Assembly: GCA_036271855.1 (NCBI GenBank)
Contig: DATAZV010000143.1
Coordinates: 1-6,992 of the forward strand
DNA from: JAQGMJ01 sp036271855
Lineage (GTDB): Bacteria; Pseudomonadota; Gammaproteobacteria; Burkholderiales; JAEUOS01
DNA: 6,992 nt
Direction of reading: 5' to 3'
Part shown: piece by piece, positions 4,615 to 6,992 of the stretch
How the letters are laid out: every line of letters starts with the position of its first letter
Numbering within the stretch: the first letter of the stretch is position 1
Translations under genes and position numbers: made by a program
Notes under the pieces: model-generated
The model's database searches: none
The model's input: the letters and a program-made list of their open reading frames with translations, nothing else
Told to the model about the DNA's origin: nothing

Positions 4615-5622
4615 CTACTTGGCGCCGTCCGCCTGCTTGGTGCTGCTGCCGGCCTTGGTGGAGGCGGCGGCCTTGCCCACCGGGCGGGTAATGTCGTCGA
4701 ACATGCGCTTGAAGCCTTCGAATACGCCGGGCTTCTGGGTCTCGCGCGGGCGATTGTCGACGATCGCCTTTTGCAGCGAAAACACGCTTTGCGGCCGGTT
4801 CAGGTAATCCATGTCCAGGCACCAGTCGATGATTTCAAGCAGTTCGCGCGAGTACTTGCCCTTGAAGGTCTTGACCACCGGCTGCATGCGGTCCTTCTCG
4901 ACGCGCGCGTCGGCCGCCTGCGGCGCCATGCCGGAGAGGCAGGCGAACATGGTGGCGCCGATCGAATAGATGTCGGTCCAGGGGCCGAGCGAATCGCGGT
5001 TCTTGTACTGCTCCGGCGCGGCGAAGCCCGGGGTGTACATCGGGTTCAACCGTGGGGCATCCGTGAGCAGGGTCTGGCGCGCGGCGCCGAAGTCCAGCAG
5101 CAGGGGAATGCCGTCATTGCGGATGTAGATGTTGGCGGGCTTTAAGTCCAGGTGCAGCAGCTTGTTGGTATGCACTTCGCGCAGGCCGTTCATCAGCTGC
5201 ACGAAAACGTGGCGGATGAAGTTTTCCTTGATCTCGCCCTTGCGCTGGACGATGTGCTCCTGTAGGGTGCGGCCGCGCTCGTACTGCATCACCATGTAGA
5301 CGGTTTCGTTGGCGCGGAAAAAGTTCACCACGCGCACAACGTTGGGGTGGGAAATCTTCGCCAGTGCCCGGCCTTCCTCGAAAAAGCACTTCATCCCGTA
5401 ACGGAACAGGTTGGTGTGCTCGGAGGAGATGGTCGGGACGATCTCGCCCTTGCCGCGCAGCGACAGGCCGGCGGGCAGGTATTCCTTGATCGCCACCGGA
5501 GCACCGAATTCGTCGTAAGCCAGATAGACGATCGAAAACCCGCCCGAGGCGATCGGACGGGAAACGCGGTAATTCTCCAGGATGGTATTTTCCGGCAGCG
5601 CCGAATTGGATTGTGCAGCCAT
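4615..5622 (-). CDS. Hanks-type Ser/Thr protein kinase (soluble)
   Basis: Encodes 335 residues starting MAAQSNSALP. Kinase elements appear in order: Gly-rich loop IASGGFSIVY (24-33), VAIKEY with catalytic K46, the C-helix Glu E83 in FEEGRAL, the hinge near MQYERG (112-117), the catalytic loop HLDLKPANI (157-165) with D159, N164, LLDFGAAR with D177 (175-182), the APE motif FAAPEQY (200-206), and WTDIYSIGATMFACLSG. All catalytic residues are present, so it should be active. The loop has HLD instead of HRD, making it a non-RD kinase. No transmembrane or PASTA domain; the C-terminal tail (from about 310) is Lys/Ala/Ser/Thr-rich and could be an autophosphorylation or docking tail. A GTG at 5655 would add 11 residues, but the ATG at 5622 has GGAGGAG just before it. 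It is followed by the PP2C phosphatase and diverges from yicC. Confidence 0.95.
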   Translation of the reverse strand: MAAQSNSALPENTILENYRVSRPIASGGFSIVYLAYDEFGAPVAIKEYLPAGLSLRGKGEIVPTISSEHTNLFRYGMKCFFEEGRALAKISHPNVVRVVNFFRANETVYMVMQYERGRTLQEHIVQRKGEIKENFIRHVFVQLMNGLREVHTNKLLHLDLKPANIYIRNDGIPLLLDFGAARQTLLTDAPRLNPMYTPGFAAPEQYKNRDSLGPWTDIYSIGATMFACLSGMAPQAADARVEKDRMQPVVKTFKGKYSRELLEIIDWCLDMDYLNRPQSVFSLQKAIVDNRPRETQKPGVFEGFKRMFDDITRPVGKAAASTKAGSSTKQADGAK

Positions 5623-5623
5623 A

Positions 5624-5630
5624 CTCCTCC
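5624..5630 (-). promoter_or_regulatory. Ribosome binding site of the kinase gene
   Basis: GGAGGAG on the minus strand ends 1 nt before the ATG at 5622. The spacing is short but the sequence matches strongly, deciding for 5622 over the in-frame GTG at 5655. Confidence 0.65.
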
Positions 5631-5659
5631 GGCCGGCTCGTCCTCCCGAGGACACCTTC

Positions 5660-5665
5660 TATAAT
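5660..5665 (+). promoter_or_regulatory. Candidate -10 box for yicC-gmk
   Basis: Perfect TATAAT followed by CGAGCC, 46 nt upstream of the yicC ATG. As with the cytochrome promoter, no TTGACA-like -35 is visible at 16-18 nt spacing. Confidence 0.5.
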
Positions 5666-5680
5666 CGAGCCTGGCCTGCC

Positions 5681-5686
5681 ATTTTA
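5681..5686 (-). promoter_or_regulatory. Weak candidate -10 box for the kinase operon
   Basis: TAAAAT on the minus strand (5 of 6 to consensus), 59 nt before the kinase ATG and facing away from the yicC promoter. No -35 partner is clear. Confidence 0.25.
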
Positions 5687-5710
5687 ACCAATTCACGAAA
5701 GAGCGCCGCA

Positions 5711-6589
5711 ATGATCCTTTCCATGACCGGCTACGCGATGGTGACGCGGGAATTGCCGTCGGGCGCGATGAACCTGGAAATCAAGAGCGTCAACTCGCGC
5801 TTTCTCGACCTGATGTTCCGCCTGAACGACGAAGTACGCTCCCTCGAGCCCATGCTGCGCGAGATGCTGACCGAAAAAACCACCCGCGGCAAGGTCGAGT
5901 TGCGACTGGGTTTCGGGAAAGAGAACGCGGCCGGTCCGCGCGCCGGCCGGCCCCTCGCCCTCAATACCACCGCGGTGGAACGCCTGGCCGAGGCCGCCGC
6001 CGCGGTTAAGCGCCTGCTGCCGCAGGCGCAGGAGTTGCGGGTGATGGAAGTGCTGCACTGGCCCGGGGTGATCGAGGACACGGCGGTCTCGCCGGAGGAA
6101 TTGCGCGAGATCGTCAGCGGCATGGCGCGCGAGGCGATCGCCGAGTTTTCCGCCTCGCGCCAGCGCGAGGGCGAAAAGCTGAAGGCGATGCTGCTGTCGC
6201 GCGTCGAGGGCATCGAGGGCTGGGTGAAAAAGATCGAGCCGCTGATGCCGCAGATTCTCGCCGACTATCACGCCAAGCTGAACACGCGCCTGCGCGAGGC
6301 CCTGGGCGCCACCGACGACGAGCGGGTGCGCCAGGAAGTGGCGCTGTTCGGCATCAAGATCGACGTCGCCGAGGAGCTTTCACGCCTGGGCGCGCATTTG
6401 AGCGAAGTCCGGCGCGTCCTGGCCAAGGGCGGGGCGGCGGGCAAGCGCCTCGACTTCTTGATGCAGGAACTCAATCGCGAGGCTAATACCCTGGGCAGCA
6501 AGTCGGTGTCGGCCGAGGTGTCGGCGGCGGCGATGGAAATGAAAATCCTGATCGAACAGATGCGCGAACAAGTGCAAAACCTGGAGTGA
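5711..6589 (+). CDS. yicC: YicC-family endoribonuclease
   Basis: Encodes 292 residues, close to the 287 of Escherichia coli YicC. The N-terminus MILSMTGYA, the region EIKSVNSRFLDLMFRL (23-38) and LRSLEP-like VRSLEPMLRE fit the YicC N-terminal domain; TRGKVELRLGF follows. The C-terminal DUF1732 domain has KIDVAEELSRLGAHL (216-230), RLDFLMQELNREANTLGSKS (246-265) and ends IEQMREQVQNLE, almost as in E. coli. YicC was long of unknown function; E. coli YicC and relatives have been reported as endoribonucleases acting on RNA, including small regulatory RNA. It is cytoplasmic. The frame is open upstream to 5582, but conservation fixes the start at MILSMTGYA; the ribosome site is weak. It precedes gmk by 79 nt on the same strand, a widespread neighbourhood, and diverges from the kinase gene. 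Confidence 0.97.
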   Translation: MILSMTGYAMVTRELPSGAMNLEIKSVNSRFLDLMFRLNDEVRSLEPMLREMLTEKTTRGKVELRLGFGKENAAGPRAGRPLALNTTAVERLAEAAAAVKRLLPQAQELRVMEVLHWPGVIEDTAVSPEELREIVSGMAREAIAEFSASRQREGEKLKAMLLSRVEGIEGWVKKIEPLMPQILADYHAKLNTRLREALGATDDERVRQEVALFGIKIDVAEELSRLGAHLSEVRRVLAKGGAAGKRLDFLMQELNREANTLGSKSVSAEVSAAAMEMKILIEQMREQVQNLE

Positions 6590-6668
6590 GCGGTATGATG
6601 GCGCGCATGCAAAATTGCGACAAAACGGGCTTCACGGCGCCGGTCAACATGCCCGCGGCAGGCCGCCC

Positions 6669-6992
6669 ATGAGCGGCTCGCTGTTCATCGTCGCCGCGCC
6701 TTCCGGGGCGGGCAAATCCAGCCTGGTGAACGCCCTGCTGGAGAAAGATGCCGGCCTCAACCTGTCGGTGTCCTACTCGACCCGCGCGCCGCGCCCGGGC
6801 GAGGTCGACGGCAAGAACTACCACTTTGTTTCGCGCGAGACCTTTCTGGCGATGCGCGACCGCGGCGAATTCCTCGAATACGCGGAAGTGCACGGCAACC
6901 TCTACGGCACTTCCAGACCCTGGATCGAGGCGCAGATGCAGGCCGGGCGCGACATCGTGCTGGAAATCGACTGCCAGGGCGCGGCCCAGGTG
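6669..6992 (+). CDS. gmk: Guanylate kinase (3' end cut off by window edge)
   Basis: The first 108 residues of roughly 205-210 are present. The P-loop is APSGAGKSS (10-18), the GMP-binding part is SYSTRAPRPGEVDGKNYHF (35-53), followed by EFLEYAEVHGNLYGTSR (67-83) and the strand DIVLEIDCQGAAQV (95-108). The enzyme phosphorylates GMP (and dGMP) to GDP with ATP, an essential step of guanine nucleotide supply. The adjacent Asp (D101) is conserved, but residue 102 is Cys where most family members, including E. coli (DIDWQGA), have Trp. Start: the ATG at 6669 directly precedes the conserved strand SLFIVAAPSGAG; other nearby ATGs are out of frame. The ribosome site is weak (GGCAGG, 7 nt upstream). 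In many betaproteobacteria rpoZ and a relA/spoT gene follow, beyond this window. Confidence 0.97.
   Translation, partial: MSGSLFIVAAPSGAGKSSLVNALLEKDAGLNLSVSYSTRAPRPGEVDGKNYHFVSRETFLAMRDRGEFLEYAEVHGNLYGTSRPWIEAQMQAGRDIVLEIDCQGAAQV

Noticed and set aside
5582..5710. Upstream extension of yicC
   Set aside because: It overlaps the divergent kinase gene and promoter region; the conserved YicC start is MxxSMTGYA at 5711.

Overview
The window is GC-rich DNA from a betaproteobacterium, most likely Burkholderiales and probably the Oxalobacteraceae (Massilia / Janthinobacterium / Herbaspirillum type). This placement rests on protein character and gene neighbourhood (Ser/Thr kinase and PP2C phosphatase beside yicC-gmk; paired small cytochromes c), not on a database search. 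Eight complete or near-complete genes and two edge-truncated ones fall into four blocks. Almost everything is ordinary chromosomal core; the unusual part is the intergenic region 3300-3618.

Block 1 (1-2244, minus strand) is a tight operon: a MoxR-family AAA+ ATPase, a RimJ/RimL-like GNAT acetyltransferase starting 2 nt after it, and a CoxE-like VWA-domain protein starting 16 nt further on and running off the left edge. MoxR ATPases and VWA proteins work as paired maturation chaperones; the acetyltransferase between them is the odd member.

Block 2 (2553-3299, plus strand) is transcribed divergently from block 1. It holds two small secreted monohaem cytochromes c joined stop-to-start (TAAATG), resembling the two halves of a dihaem cytochrome c4. 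The 308-nt divergent region carries a perfect TATAAT on each strand and a 14-bp palindrome, but no recognisable -35 boxes.

The 319-nt gap 3300-3618, between converging genes, is packed with seven stem-loops. After the cytochrome terminator come two copies of a ~76-79-bp unit in inverted orientation (34 nt identical). Each unit consists of two successive hairpins, and two further strong terminators sit between the copies. The outermost hairpin runs into the phosphatase gene and supplies its last codons and stop.

Block 3 (3619-5622, minus strand) encodes a soluble Hanks-type Ser/Thr kinase followed by a PP2C phosphatase, a likely reversible phosphorylation pair. Block 4 (5711-6992, plus strand), divergent from the kinase, is yicC followed by gmk (guanylate kinase, truncated by the right edge).

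No rRNA, tRNA, CRISPR array, transposase or phage gene was seen. No new multi-gene defence or mobile system is evident; the best candidate for something undescribed is the inverted-repeat, multi-hairpin element at 3353-3631.
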